In this document: piece by piece, positions 6,649 through 18,239 of the stretch | How positions within the stretch are numbered: the first letter of the stretch is position 1 | Layout: each line of letters starts with the position of its first letter | NCBI RefSeq assembly: GCF_000469465.1 | Contig: NZ_KI271853.1 | Span: forward strand, 1 to 36,227 | From: Gemella bergeri ATCC 700627 | GTDB taxonomy: Bacteria > Bacillota > Bacilli > Staphylococcales > Gemellaceae | Length of the DNA: 36,227 bases | Reading direction: 5' to 3' | Notes under the pieces: generated by a model | Databases searched by the model: none | What the model saw: the letters and a program-made list of their open reading frames with translations, nothing else | Told to the model about the DNA's origin: nothing | Made by a program: the position numbers and the translations under genes

Positions 6649-8883
6649 ATGAAGTATCTAACCGGTGAACAAGTACAAAACTCAAAAAAAAATATTAGTA
6701 ATATAAAGCCTTATAAAACAACTAAAGAGATTATTTTTTCTAATATTTTTACTTTCTTTAATGGAATGATCTTGGTGCTTGCGATTTTTGTGGCTACGAC
6801 ATTGAGATTTGAAAATTTACTTTTTGTTGGGGTTATTGCGATTAATACAGCAATAGGAATTTACCAAGAAGTGAAATCAAAAAATGCTTTAGAAGAATTG
6901 AGTTTGTTAGGTAGAAGTAAGTACAGAGTAAATAGGGATAATAGGGTTATTGAAGTTACCGTTGAAGAAATAGTTTTGGGGGAATATCTTCATCTGAATT
7001 TAGGTGATCAAGTTCCATGCGATGGAAAAATAATAACCGGTAGTATAGAAGTAGATGAATCGCTTTTAACCGGAGAAAGTGATAATATTTATAAAACAAT
7101 TAATGATAATTTAATGAGCGGAAGTAATGTTGTTAGCGGTAGTTGTTTGGTAGAAGTAACGGCAGTAGGTGAAGACAGCTATATTAACAAACTTGCTAAA
7201 AGAACAAAAGAATTTAAAAAATATCCATCGAAATTGCGTGATTATATGGATACGATATTAAAAGTTATTTCTGTACTTTTAATACCTACAGCTATACTTT
7301 TATATACTCGTGGTTATTATTTAGGGCGTTCTTATGTTGATATAGTTTTAAAAAGTGCCGGTGCTTTAGTTGGAATGGTACCGGAGGGATTAATATTATT
7401 GGTTAGTGTATCACTTGCTGTTGCTGCTATGAAACTTGCCAAGAAAAAAGTTCTTGTTCAAGAATTATATTGCGTTGAAACTTTAGCACGTGTTGATGTT
7501 CTTTGTTTTGATAAAACAGGGACAATAACTACCGGTAATATGAATGTGGTAGAAATTGATAAAGAAGTAAAGGAGAAACTGCCAAGCTATTTAGCTTATT
7601 TTGATGATGAGAATGCGACATCAAAGGCTTTAAAAAAATATTTGAACTGTAAAAAAGAGTGGGAAGTAGAAAGTATAGGAGCATTTTCCAGTAAAAATAA
7701 ATACTCCTATATTCAGCTGAAAAACGGAGGTACATATTTTTTCGGGGCATATGAATTTTTAAGTTTTAAAGAAAAAATGACCCCTTACTATGAAAATTTA
7801 AAAGAACAAGGATTTAGAATTTTATCATTAGGTTATACTGCCGATAAAACGGAAGTTCCGATTAATATGAAGTTAGTTGGGCATGTAGTGCTATCTGATG
7901 AAATAAAAGAAAATACCAAAGAAACATTTAAGTATTTTGAAAGTCAAGGTGTTGAAGTAAAAATCATAAGCGGAGATAATCACAAAGCTGTTTTAGGAGT
8001 AGCACTAAAAGCGGGTTTTAAACAAGAAGCAAAAGCTATTGATATGACAACAGTAACCGAAGAAGATTTTGAAAGTGTGGTATTAGCTAATGATATTTTC
8101 GGTAGGGTAACACCTGAGCAGAAGAAAAAAATGGTTGAAGTCCTTCAGAGAAATAAAAAAACTGTTGCTATGAGTGGTGACGGTGTTAATGATGTTTTGG
8201 CACTTAAAAAATCAGATATCAGCTTTGCGATGAACGGAGCGACAAGTGCGGCGAAGAGTGTTTCAAATATAGTATTTTTAACAGATGATTTTGGTGTTTT
8301 TTATGACATCTTAATGGAAGGAAGACGTGTTATTAATAATATCCAAAAAGTAGCATCACTATTTTTGACGAAAACATTCTTTTCAATCGTATTCTCAGTG
8401 CTGAGTGTTATTTTTGCTTTAGAATTTACTTTTATACCTATACAATTTACTATTATTTCCGCCATTACTATAGGTGTACCTTCATTCTTTTTAACATTTG
8501 AAGCGAATAAGGAAAAAGTTAGTAACAATTTTATGAAAGATGTTTTAACCAGTGCGGTAATTGGTGGCGGGACATTAGTTTTGACCGTTCTACTTACAAA
8601 TTTTATTTTAACCGATTCAAGTCAGGTGAAATTTATCTGTTTTATCTTAGCACTGATTAACGGGCTTTGTATGGTAGCGAAGGTAAGTACACCATTTAAT
8701 AAGTATAAAATTGGGTTATTGACACTCCTTAGTTTAACCGCCCTAGCAGGTGTATTTGTTAATATTTTTATATTGAAAAATTATTTTACACCACTTCTTA
8801 TAAAAGATATTATTTATTTAATAATATCCGGGGGGATAATAGCATTTATCCACTTTATGACAAGAAGAAAACAGATAAATTAA
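6649..8883 (+). CDS. Cation-translocating P-type ATPase, CtpE-like
   Basis: 744-residue P2-type ATPase pumping a cation across the membrane. The actuator loop TGES is at 141-144, the phosphorylated Asp288 in CFDKTGTIT, and the hinge MSGDGVNDVLALKKSD near 510-525. A pair of N-terminal membrane helices, a second pair ending in GMVPEGLILLVSVSLA, and about six C-terminal helices complete the fold. The stretch from MVPEGL to VQELYCVETLARVDVLCFDKTGT resembles mycobacterial CtpE, a calcium exporter or importer, more than CopA/ZntA. There is no N-terminal CxxC metal domain and no CPx motif in the pore, which argues against copper or zinc. Calcium is a guess from family likeness. The gene is monocistronic and intact. 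Confidence 0.85.
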   Translation: MKYLTGEQVQNSKKNISNIKPYKTTKEIIFSNIFTFFNGMILVLAIFVATTLRFENLLFVGVIAINTAIGIYQEVKSKNALEELSLLGRSKYRVNRDNRVIEVTVEEIVLGEYLHLNLGDQVPCDGKIITGSIEVDESLLTGESDNIYKTINDNLMSGSNVVSGSCLVEVTAVGEDSYINKLAKRTKEFKKYPSKLRDYMDTILKVISVLLIPTAILLYTRGYYLGRSYVDIVLKSAGALVGMVPEGLILLVSVSLAVAAMKLAKKKVLVQELYCVETLARVDVLCFDKTGTITTGNMNVVEIDKEVKEKLPSYLAYFDDENATSKALKKYLNCKKEWEVESIGAFSSKNKYSYIQLKNGGTYFFGAYEFLSFKEKMTPYYENLKEQGFRILSLGYTADKTEVPINMKLVGHVVLSDEIKENTKETFKYFESQGVEVKIISGDNHKAVLGVALKAGFKQEAKAIDMTTVTEEDFESVVLANDIFGRVTPEQKKKMVEVLQRNKKTVAMSGDGVNDVLALKKSDISFAMNGATSAAKSVSNIVFLTDDFGVFYDILMEGRRVINNIQKVASLFLTKTFFSIVFSVLSVIFALEFTFIPIQFTIISAITIGVPSFFLTFEANKEKVSNNFMKDVLTSAVIGGGTLVLTVLLTNFILTDSSQVKFICFILALINGLCMVAKVSTPFNKYKIGLLTLLSLTALAGVFVNIFILKNYFTPLLIKDIIYLIISGGIIAFIHFMTRRKQIN

Positions 8884-8925
8884 AAAAAACAATGGGACTT
8901 TCCTAAAAAGGAGAGTCCCATTGTT
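8882..8925 (-). terminator. Terminator between convergent ATPase and lipoprotein genes
   Basis: A 16-base stem (8888-8903 with 8910-8925, one wobble) around a 6-base loop. An A8 run on its left becomes a T run on the minus strand, so it terminates the lipoprotein gene best; it may also slow transcripts coming from the ATPase gene. Confidence 0.85.
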
Positions 8926-8943
8926 GAAAGATAATATCATTTA

Positions 8944-9720
8944 TTATTTTATACCTTCAGGTGTAGGAACTGTTGTTGAGTTAATGTCAGAGAAGGTATA
9001 TTTTATATCCATTTTGTAATTATTTTCAGGTTTATCTTTTTGAGAAATTTCTACTGAAAGTTCAGATGTAACCGGTTGGAAATCTGATTTTTTAACAGTA
9101 ATTTTGAAAGAAGCATTTTTTATATCAACGCTATCTAAATTGTTAATATTTTGCCCTGTAGTTTTAACAGAAGTTTTTAATAACTCTTTGAATTTTTCAT
9201 CATTGCCTGAATAAGATAATACATAATTGTCACCTTGTGCTTCTACTTTAAAGTCATTAGCATTATTTTTGTAATAATTTAATGCATCTTCAGTATTGCC
9301 GACATTTTTTAATGATTCAATTTGTTTTTGGAATGTTCCACTGATTGGAAGTTTAGACCAATTAGTTTGGCTGCCTTGTTTTGCATATAGTACATTATCT
9401 TTAAGGTATATTGACATTTTTTGGCTTTGAGTCGCTATTTTTGATTCTGAATCTACCAATAAACTTAGAGGTTCAGTTGTTACTGATCCGTTCATCTTCA
9501 TGATAACTTCTCGTGTTGTGTTATTGTTAGTCATTTTCACATTGATATCAGAAGTGAATTTTGCACTTTTAATATTTTTAGCCGCCTCAACATATTTATC
9601 CACAGCTTCTTGTGAAGAAATAGTTTTAGTGCCACCGCCACCTGAACTACACGCAGCAAGAACTACTGTCAATAGCATAGTAGTGAATAAGAATAAAATA
9701 CGTTTAATAGATTTTTTCAT
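8944..9720 (-). CDS. Secreted lipoprotein, LppX/DUF6612-like
   Basis: 258-residue predicted lipoprotein. The signal peptide is MKKSIKRILFLF followed by a hydrophobic core and the lipobox LAAC with Cys24 as the lipidated residue, then a Ser/Gly spacer. The mature part is rich in Lys, Asn and Thr and begins with an AVDKYVEAAKNIKSAKFTSD-type segment, as in the LppX/LprG-like or DUF6612 lipoproteins that bind hydrophobic ligands or have unknown roles. I start at 9720, because GGAGG (9726-9730) lies 5 bases ahead and the Lys-rich signal start is normal; 4 more codons are open upstream. It is monocistronic. The fold assignment is tentative, the lipoprotein call is firm. Confidence 0.8.
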   Translation of the reverse strand: MKKSIKRILFLFTTMLLTVVLAACSSGGGGTKTISSQEAVDKYVEAAKNIKSAKFTSDINVKMTNNNTTREVIMKMNGSVTTEPLSLLVDSESKIATQSQKMSIYLKDNVLYAKQGSQTNWSKLPISGTFQKQIESLKNVGNTEDALNYYKNNANDFKVEAQGDNYVLSYSGNDEKFKELLKTSVKTTGQNINNLDSVDIKNASFKITVKKSDFQPVTSELSVEISQKDKPENNYKMDIKYTFSDINSTTVPTPEGIK

Positions 9721-9772
9721 AATATCCTCCAATATTTTAATTTATATACATATGAATATATGTACTACCATA

Positions 9773-9801
9773 ATGATAATATATATTTAAAAATAAATCA
9801 A
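9773..9801 (-). promoter_or_regulatory. Probable promoter of the lipoprotein gene
   Basis: On the minus strand TTGATT (9801-9796), 17 bases, TATCAT (9778-9773). Between this and the start codon lies a 7-bp inverted repeat TACATAT / ATATGTA (9747-9764), a possible operator or leader hairpin. Confidence 0.5.
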
Positions 9802-10012
9802 CTTAAAAGAGAGAATATGAAATATTTTTGAGAATGTTTGCAAATGCTTGAGATTAAGGTTTTGTTATTATTTAATAATATAGTGATTAAGATTTTTCAT
9901 GAGTTATTTATAATACTTATTATCTTATCTAAAAGCGGAGTAACAACTATAAGGTGCTGAACCAAAAGCTAAAAATTTTAATAAAATTACTTATTAATGG
10001 TTAGCCGTAGAG
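9802..10012. other. Intergenic region upstream of glpK
   Basis: AT-rich spacer between the divergent lipoprotein and glpK promoters. I see no gene, no convincing catabolite-response element and no strong hairpin. The phrase GTGCTGAAC plus an AT-rich tail near 9954 recurs loosely at 13663, ahead of dnaE. Confidence 0.5.
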
Positions 10013-10041
10013 TTATCATTTTATTATAGATATGCTATAAT
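10013..10041 (+). promoter_or_regulatory. glpK promoter with extended -10
   Basis: TTATCA (10013-10018), 17 bases, then TGC-TATAAT with TATAAT at 10036-10041. The TG one base ahead of the -10 makes it an extended -10 promoter. AGAGGT near 10061 is the ribosome binding site. Confidence 0.7.
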
Positions 10042-10055
10042 CATAATATAGATAA

Positions 10056-11570
<1,515 letters not shown>

Positions 11571-11585
11571 GATTGTGTCAAAATT

Positions 11586-11640
11586 ATAAGATAAAATGAA
11601 AACATTTTACCTTATAGCTAGAACTTTTATACTTTTTTTT
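11586..11640 (+). terminator. Possible terminator after glpK
   Basis: A 13-base stem with one mismatch (11586-11598 with 11603-11615, loop AAAA) lies 16 bases after the glpK stop. The T8 run comes 17 bases later rather than directly behind, so efficiency is uncertain. Confidence 0.45.
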
Positions 11641-11697
11641 ATACAATAAGTAGTAGATGAGAAAAAATGTAATAAAAAATGTTAAGGAGAAGTAATA

Positions 11698-12108
11698 ATG
11701 AGTAGCTTAAATAAAAAATTAGCCCATTTATTAGAAAAATTAGAACAAGGTGGAGCGCTGGAGAAAAAGAAAGTTAATGTTTTAAAATTTAAAGATATTG
11801 AACTGGCAAAACATATTCAAGAAAGGTTTAAAGAGCAATATCCGGAAATGGAAATACGCAGACTTTTGGAGAAAGTTCATTATGCTAATACCTATGAGGA
11901 TAAAAAATTAAAAGAAATTGCATTTTTAGTTGATGAAATTAGCGAGTATATGTTTAAGTTGGAAGTGGCAAACTGTGATTTTGTTGTAGGGTATTTTAAT
12001 ACATTGATTATTGACCCGCAACTTGAAATAACGGAGAAAAATTTTGTTTTGATGGAAATAGAAAGTCTTATAGAAAATAGTTTTTTGGTTTTACCGGAAA
12101 TGGAGTAG
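11698..12108 (+). CDS. Unrecognised 136-residue protein
   Basis: I do not recognise a family. The protein is short, charged and mostly predicted helical. The first 30 residues are a Lys/Leu-rich amphipathic stretch, followed by KHIQERFKEQYPEME and a C-terminal half with aliphatic and acidic patches ending LVLPEME. It has no signal peptide, no membrane segment and one Cys. A good AAGGAG ribosome binding site stands in front, and yaaA starts 6 bases after its stop, so the two are cotranscribed. Codon use looks like the neighbours. A link to the oxidative-stress role of yaaA can be guessed only from position. Confidence 0.7.
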   Translation: MSSLNKKLAHLLEKLEQGGALEKKKVNVLKFKDIELAKHIQERFKEQYPEMEIRRLLEKVHYANTYEDKKLKEIAFLVDEISEYMFKLEVANCDFVVGYFNTLIIDPQLEITEKNFVLMEIESLIENSFLVLPEME

Positions 12109-12114
12109 TAACCG

Positions 12115-12843
12115 GTGAAAATATTAATACCTACAGCAAAAGAAATGAACCTTAATATAAAACATTATGACTTTTTAGAAAAATTAAATCAAAATACTAT
12201 AAAAATAATAGATGAATTTGCTAATAAGAGTCCAGAAGAATTAGCGAAAATATATAAAGTGAAGAGTGAAAAAGCAAAAATTGAATATAAACATTGGCAA
12301 GATTTAAAAAAGAGAAGAAGTTCTTTCTATCCTGCACTGGAATTGTTTAATGGACTTATGTATAGAAATATTGCAAGAGATAGTTTTGATGATAGTGATA
12401 TTGAATATATTAAGGAAAATGTGTTAATAACTACGGCGCTATGCGGAATAATTAATCCGTATGATTTTATTCCGGCACATCGTTTAGATTTTTTGCAAAA
12501 AGTTGTGGTTGAAAATAAGACGTTAAAGTTTTTGTGGAGAGATAACTTTGACAGTCATGTAAAAGATCAAAGTTTAGTTATTTCGCTGCTATCTAACGAA
12601 TTTGAGGAGGTATTTTCAAAAAGTATTCGAGATGATTTTATAAAAATTATCTTTGCAGAAGAAAAAAATGGAGAACTTAAAATTCATTCAACAATTTCTA
12701 AAAAAGCACGAGGAAAATTTTTAACGAAATTGATAAAAGAAAAGGTAGAAAATATAGAGCAGTTAAAAGGAATAACTTTCGATAATTATAGTTATAACGG
12801 GAGTTTATCAGAGGATAAGAAGTTAGTATTTATCGCAAGGTAA
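12115..12843 (+). CDS. yaaA: YaaA family peroxide-stress protein
   Basis: 242-residue member of the YaaA/UPF0246 family. In Escherichia coli YaaA lowers free iron and protects against hydrogen peroxide, and it has a DNA-binding fold. Family signatures are the start MKILIPTAKEMN, an internal YPALELFNGLMYRNI, LCGIINPYDFIPAHRLD, and the end segment GYxY-like NYSYNGSLSEDKKLVFIA. The start is GTG with GGAG 10 bases ahead, at the end of the preceding gene. It is the middle gene of a three-gene operon and is intact. Confidence 0.85.
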   Translation: MKILIPTAKEMNLNIKHYDFLEKLNQNTIKIIDEFANKSPEELAKIYKVKSEKAKIEYKHWQDLKKRRSSFYPALELFNGLMYRNIARDSFDDSDIEYIKENVLITTALCGIINPYDFIPAHRLDFLQKVVVENKTLKFLWRDNFDSHVKDQSLVISLLSNEFEEVFSKSIRDDFIKIIFAEEKNGELKIHSTISKKARGKFLTKLIKEKVENIEQLKGITFDNYSYNGSLSEDKKLVFIAR

Positions 12844-12864
12844 TACGTAAGAGAGGTTAGTAAA

Positions 12865-13443
12865 ATGAAAGTAGAGATAGAAACTAAAAAATTATATTAT
12901 GGTTTTCCGGTAATATTAGTCGGGTATAAGGATAGTAAATGGAATTATAATGTAACAACATCCAGTTCATCATATACGCTGGGTGATACGATAACAATGG
13001 CATTATCAAGCGCGAGTAATGCTGTAAAGAATATTGAACAATATAAAGAATTTACTGTTAATGTACCACGTCAAAGTATCTTGAATAAGGTTGAAATTTG
13101 CGGTTTTTACTCCGGTCAAAATAAAATCGGAATGGCAGATATAACGTATGATATTGGAAAATATGTTGATGCACCTTTGCTTGACGAGTGTATGTTATCA
13201 ATAGAATGTACAGTGCATAGTATAATTGATCATAACGGATATACTAATTTTATAGGTACAATTAAGCGACGTCTAGTATGTGAAAGTTTGATTGATGCTG
13301 AATCTAAGTTAATTGGAACAGAGTTTAATCCGATTTATTTCTTGGGAGATGACAATCAACGTATATATCGCTACTTTAATGAAGAAAGTAACATTTCAGG
13401 TGAAAACATGGGTTGTTCTTCAAATGAAAGTATCTGTGGATAA
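12865..13443 (+). CDS. Flavin reductase-like domain protein
   Basis: 192-residue protein of the flavin reductase-like (FMN-binding split barrel) family. It begins with a strand and the YYGFPVILVGYKD segment, then NVTTSSSSYTLGDTITMALS, the phosphate-contact loop, and EFTVNVPRQS as in the related proteins that follow the pattern FVVNLP. The C-terminus holds the PIYFLGDDNQRIYRY strand. The last 20 residues contain two Cys (CSSNESIC) and could be a redox or metal tail, which is inference. It lies 21 bases after yaaA with its own AGAGG. NAD(P)H-flavin reduction or flavin storage is the likely role; the donor is unknown. Confidence 0.75.
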   Translation: MKVEIETKKLYYGFPVILVGYKDSKWNYNVTTSSSSYTLGDTITMALSSASNAVKNIEQYKEFTVNVPRQSILNKVEICGFYSGQNKIGMADITYDIGKYVDAPLLDECMLSIECTVHSIIDHNGYTNFIGTIKRRLVCESLIDAESKLIGTEFNPIYFLGDDNQRIYRYFNEESNISGENMGCSSNESICG

Positions 13444-13490
13444 TATTGAATTTAGTTGTTAAAGTATTGATAAATACTAATAATAAAATT

Positions 13491-13580
13491 AAAAGACACT
13501 AAGAAGCCTTGAATAATCAAATCGCCTCTTATAAAAAGAAGAGTTTTTTGGAATTTTAATACGCTTATAGGTGTCTTTTT
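13491..13580 (+). terminator. Nested terminator structure after the flavin-protein operon
   Basis: An outer 9-bp stem AAAAGACAC (13491-13499) / GTGTCTTTT (13571-13579), followed by a T run, encloses about 70 bases. The interior contains a second hairpin CTCTT / AAGAG (13526-13542) with its own T6 run. Either could stop transcription. From 13581 to 13764 I see only AT-rich spacer and the dnaE ribosome binding site. Confidence 0.55.
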
Positions 13581-13764
13581 TTATAAAATAAACATAATAA
13601 AAGACGTTTTTTAGAAACGATCGAATCATTGACAGCAGTGGTATTACATAGTACAATTTAAAGTGCTGAACGTAGAAAAAATTTAAAATTAATAATGAAA
13701 AAGGGTATTTAATTTTTTTATTTTGAATTGATAAATTTTATTACGGATGAAAGGAGGAAACAAT

Positions 13765-16700
13765 ATGTATAATTTACAAGTGCATAGTGCATACGATTTA
13801 CTAAATAGTACGGTAAAATTAGAAGAATTATTTCAAAAGCTGGTACACGATGATCAACATACAGTCGTTATTGCAGATCCGAATATGTACGGTGCAATAA
13901 AAGCATATAAATTGGCTGATAAGTACAATATTAAACTTATACATGCGTTAGAAGTTAAATTGATGTACGGTATGAAATTGTTAAAATTTAATATTTTATG
14001 TAAAACGGAACAGATGTTTTATACGTTATTGGATATTGCTACACGGGTCCAACACAGTGAAGAGATAGATATCGAAACATTCGCTCGGGAAATGGGAGAA
14101 AATAGTGAGCATTGTATATTAATAGTTGTGGATGAATTGTATGATAGTGTGGAGTTCAGTTATTTGAATCAGCTATTTGAGAATTGCGATTTTTATTTCG
14201 GTTATAATGAACAGTTCAATGAGAATATATATGTCGACTATGATAATATAGTTTATACTCAACCGAGTTATTACATAGATAATAAGGATTATCAGCAAGT
14301 AATCGTAAGTCGTGCTATTCGTGATAATAAAAAACTTAATATTGCTGAATTAACGGTGACAAGTGGGATACATTATGTTCGTACACAAGAAGATTTTAAA
14401 AAATTATTACAAAATAGTTCAGATTTGAAAAATGAAATTTTAACACGTTCTTTAAAAATGCAGCAAAGCATAGTAAATAGTAGTCAATATAGTCTTGATT
14501 TTTCAGGTTACCATTTACCTAAGTATATTTACGGAGAGCATGAAGAAATATACAATTCGATGACTAAAAAAGAGTATTTGTCTTATCTTGTATTAAAAGG
14601 TGCAAAAGAAAAATTGCAAGGTAAAGATGTTTATGTGTACAAAAAACGTTATGAATATGAATTGGAAATTATAGATGAAATGGGGTTTAACGACTATTTT
14701 TTAATTGTCTATGATTTTGTTAAATATGCTAAAGAACATAATATTTTGGTCGGTGTGGGACGAGGCAGTGCAGCGGGAAGTTTAGTTTGTTACTTATTAG
14801 ATATTACCGAAGCGGATCCATTAGAATTTAATTTATTATTTGAACGTTTTTTAAATAAAGAGCGTATCTCGTTACCGGATATTGATATAGATTTTCAGGA
14901 TACACGTCGTGACGAAGTGATAAAATATGTTGAAAAAAAATATGGTGCGGATAAGGTAGCGCAAATTACTACGTTTACTACATTTCAGTCAAAAAGTGCA
15001 GCGCGTGAAAGTGCACGTATTTTGCAATTTGATGATGAAACATTAAAATTTATAAGTACTCATATCAGTTCTACACGTACGTTAAAAGAGTGTTATAACG
15101 AATCAGAGCCTTTAAGGAATTTTGTGAATTCAACTAATAGAAATAAACGTTGGTTCAGTATTGCGATCGGTTTGGAGAATTTACCGAAAAACACGTCAGT
15201 ACATGCAGCAGGTATCGTTATTAGTGACAGTAAACCGTTAGTTGCATATACTCCTCTTGCACCATCTAATATGACACAACACATTACACAGTGGACGATG
15301 GATGATATAGAATATGTAGGATTATTAAAAATTGATTTCCTCGGTATCCGTTATTTAACTATGATTGCTAATATTGTTGAACAAATTCATCATGATAATC
15401 CGGATTTTGATATTAAACGTATTAATTATAAGGATCCAAAAGTATATCAGATTTTTGCCACAGGAAGAACAGAAGGAATATTCCAATTTGAATCAAGCGG
15501 AATGAGAGAAAAATTATGTTTACTGCAACCTACGGAATTTAATGATATAGTAGCTATGAATGCACTGTATAGACCGGGGCCTATGGCACAGATAGAAACT
15601 TATATTAGAAGAAAACATGGTAAAGAACGCATAGAATACCCGCATAAAAAATTAGAGAAGATATTAAAAGATACATATGGGGTTATTGTTTATCAGGAAC
15701 AAATTATGCTTATTGCGGTAAATTTTGCACATATGACACTTACCGAAGCGGACAATATGCGTCGTGCCGTCGGAAAAAAGAAAAAAGAAGATTTAGAATA
15801 TTATGGTAATATTTTTATTGAAAAAACTGTAAAAGCAGGTCATGATATTGAGATAGCACGACATTTATTCGAATTAATAGTAACGTTTGCCAATTACGGG
15901 TTTAATAAAAGTCATGCTGTTGTATATAGTATGTTGGCTTACAGATTAGCGTATTTGAAAGTATATTATACGAAATATTTTATGACCGCTCTTTTAAATA
16001 ACGTTATCAGTAGTGAGAAAAAAATAAATGAATATAAGCAAGAATTAAACAGTTTCGGAATAGACTTAATAAAGCCCGATATTAATGTTAGTCTGAGAAA
16101 TTTTAGTGTTTATAAAAATGAGATAGTTTTTGCTCTTGTTGCCATAAAAAACGTCGGTTATCGAAGTGCCTTTGAAATCGTTCAAGACAGACTTAACTTT
16201 GGAAAATATTTGGATATTGACGATTTTTTAAAGAGAATGAATAGGAAAGTCGATTATCAAGCGGCGGTATCGTTGGTAAAAGCCGGAGCATTGGATACTT
16301 TTGGGTATAATAGAGCAACATTAATGAACAAAGTAAAAGAATATTATGAAGATACACGTAAGCATATGTATACCGTTCGTAATGCACTTTATGCAGAAAG
16401 TGGTTTAACGCTTAAAATAGAAGAGGTAGAGGACTATTCTATTCAAGAAAAAATTCGCATGGAAAAAGAAGCGACAGGAACATATTTCTTAAAACATCCT
16501 GTACAGATTGAAAAAGAACGTTATACTTATTTACCACTACATTATATCGGTAAAAATTTAGCTGACAGTTATGTTGAGGTAATATCAAAAAAAGAAATAA
16601 AAACAAAAAACGGTGACTATATGGCATTTTTAACAGTTAATGACGGAAAAGGAGACTATGACGTAACTGTATTCCCAAGTGTTTATAAATATGCCGATGC

Positions 16701-17037
16701 TTTTATTGCGGTTGGGAAATATGCTGTGGTAACTTTGAAAAAACAACTACGTGATGGACGTGAACAATATATACTCGAAAAAATAACAAGTTTAAAAAAT
16801 TATAATCAATATTGTATAAATAATATAAAAAAGATTTATCTGGTAGCGGACAAAGAAATTGGAGAATTACTTTCTCAATATAAAACAACCGAAAAAGGTA
16901 TAAAGGTGGTAAGTTTACTGGCTAATGACTCCAATAAAGCAACAGCTGTTAAAATAAAAAATGAACAAGAATTTGTTCATAATTTTTTGAAAACATATCC
17001 TAATAAGCCTATCAAAATCGAATACAAGGATAAATAG
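13765..17037 (+). CDS. dnaE: DNA polymerase III alpha subunit, DnaE type
   Basis: 1090-residue C-family replicative polymerase. In Firmicutes DnaE works with PolC, extending RNA primers at the replication fork. In order: the PHP domain (1-200) starts MYNLQVHSAYDLL, where the first metal His of the HxH motif is Gln5 and the usual TDHG is ADPN, so the PHP metal site looks lost, as is usual in this branch. The palm has GRGSAAGS and catalytic Asp372, Asp374 and Asp376 in PDIDIDF. Fingers follow with GRTEGIFQFES and NALYRPGPM, then the HhH region, and an OB fold around KTKNGDYMAFLTVNDGKG. I start at 13765, since AAAGGAGG ends 7 bases before it; 6 upstream codons run through that site. It is intact and lies upstream of pfkA-pyk, a conserved order. 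Confidence 0.93.
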   Translation: MYNLQVHSAYDLLNSTVKLEELFQKLVHDDQHTVVIADPNMYGAIKAYKLADKYNIKLIHALEVKLMYGMKLLKFNILCKTEQMFYTLLDIATRVQHSEEIDIETFAREMGENSEHCILIVVDELYDSVEFSYLNQLFENCDFYFGYNEQFNENIYVDYDNIVYTQPSYYIDNKDYQQVIVSRAIRDNKKLNIAELTVTSGIHYVRTQEDFKKLLQNSSDLKNEILTRSLKMQQSIVNSSQYSLDFSGYHLPKYIYGEHEEIYNSMTKKEYLSYLVLKGAKEKLQGKDVYVYKKRYEYELEIIDEMGFNDYFLIVYDFVKYAKEHNILVGVGRGSAAGSLVCYLLDITEADPLEFNLLFERFLNKERISLPDIDIDFQDTRRDEVIKYVEKKYGADKVAQITTFTTFQSKSAARESARILQFDDETLKFISTHISSTRTLKECYNESEPLRNFVNSTNRNKRWFSIAIGLENLPKNTSVHAAGIVISDSKPLVAYTPLAPSNMTQHITQWTMDDIEYVGLLKIDFLGIRYLTMIANIVEQIHHDNPDFDIKRINYKDPKVYQIFATGRTEGIFQFESSGMREKLCLLQPTEFNDIVAMNALYRPGPMAQIETYIRRKHGKERIEYPHKKLEKILKDTYGVIVYQEQIMLIAVNFAHMTLTEADNMRRAVGKKKKEDLEYYGNIFIEKTVKAGHDIEIARHLFELIVTFANYGFNKSHAVVYSMLAYRLAYLKVYYTKYFMTALLNNVISSEKKINEYKQELNSFGIDLIKPDINVSLRNFSVYKNEIVFALVAIKNVGYRSAFEIVQDRLNFGKYLDIDDFLKRMNRKVDYQAAVSLVKAGALDTFGYNRATLMNKVKEYYEDTRKHMYTVRNALYAESGLTLKIEEVEDYSIQEKIRMEKEATGTYFLKHPVQIEKERYTYLPLHYIGKNLADSYVEVISKKEIKTKNGDYMAFLTVNDGKGDYDVTVFPSVYKYADAFIAVGKYAVVTLKKQLRDGREQYILEKITSLKNYNQYCINNIKKIYLVADKEIGELLSQYKTTEKGIKVVSLLANDSNKATAVKIKNEQEFVHNFLKTYPNKPIKIEYKDK

Positions 17038-17133
17038 TAAAAAAAACAAACAAAAAACAAACAAAACAAATTTTTTACTAGAAAAAAGACAAAAAATATG
17101 ATATTGTTGTAAAGTAAATTTAAAAATATTCAG

Positions 17134-17139
17134 TATAAT
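17134..17139 (+). promoter_or_regulatory. -10 box of pfkA
   Basis: TATAAT stands 44 bases before the pfkA start. The best -35-like word (TTGTAA, 17107-17112) is 21 bases away, so the -35 is unclear. Confidence 0.4.
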
Positions 17140-17177
17140 ATTTGATGAAAATCTATACAAAATATGGAAGAAGGTAA

Positions 17178-18146
<969 letters not shown>

Positions 18147-18147
18147 G

Positions 18148-18177
18148 AAATTATTTTGCAAAATAGTGAAATAATTT
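18148..18177 (+). terminator. Weak hairpin between pfkA and pyk
   Basis: 9-bp AT inverted repeat AAATTATTT / AAATAATTT with a 12-base loop straight after the pfkA stop. Its right arm touches the pyk -35, so it may be a leaky terminator or attenuator. Confidence 0.35.
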
Positions 18178-18204
18178 GAAAACATATTGAAAATACGATA
18201 CAAT
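18176..18204 (+). promoter_or_regulatory. pyk promoter
   Basis: TTGAAA (18176-18181), 17 bases, TACAAT (18199-18204). This is a good sigma-A match, giving pyk a promoter separate from pfkA. AAGAGGT near 18222 is the ribosome binding site. Confidence 0.7.
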
Positions 18205-18239
18205 AAGTGTTGGATAAAAGCTAAGAGGTAAAAAATTAT

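Noticed and set aside
13491-13580. T-box leader before dnaE
   Set aside because: No T-box sequence or specifier stem is present, and the structure lies about 185 bases before dnaE with its own terminators.
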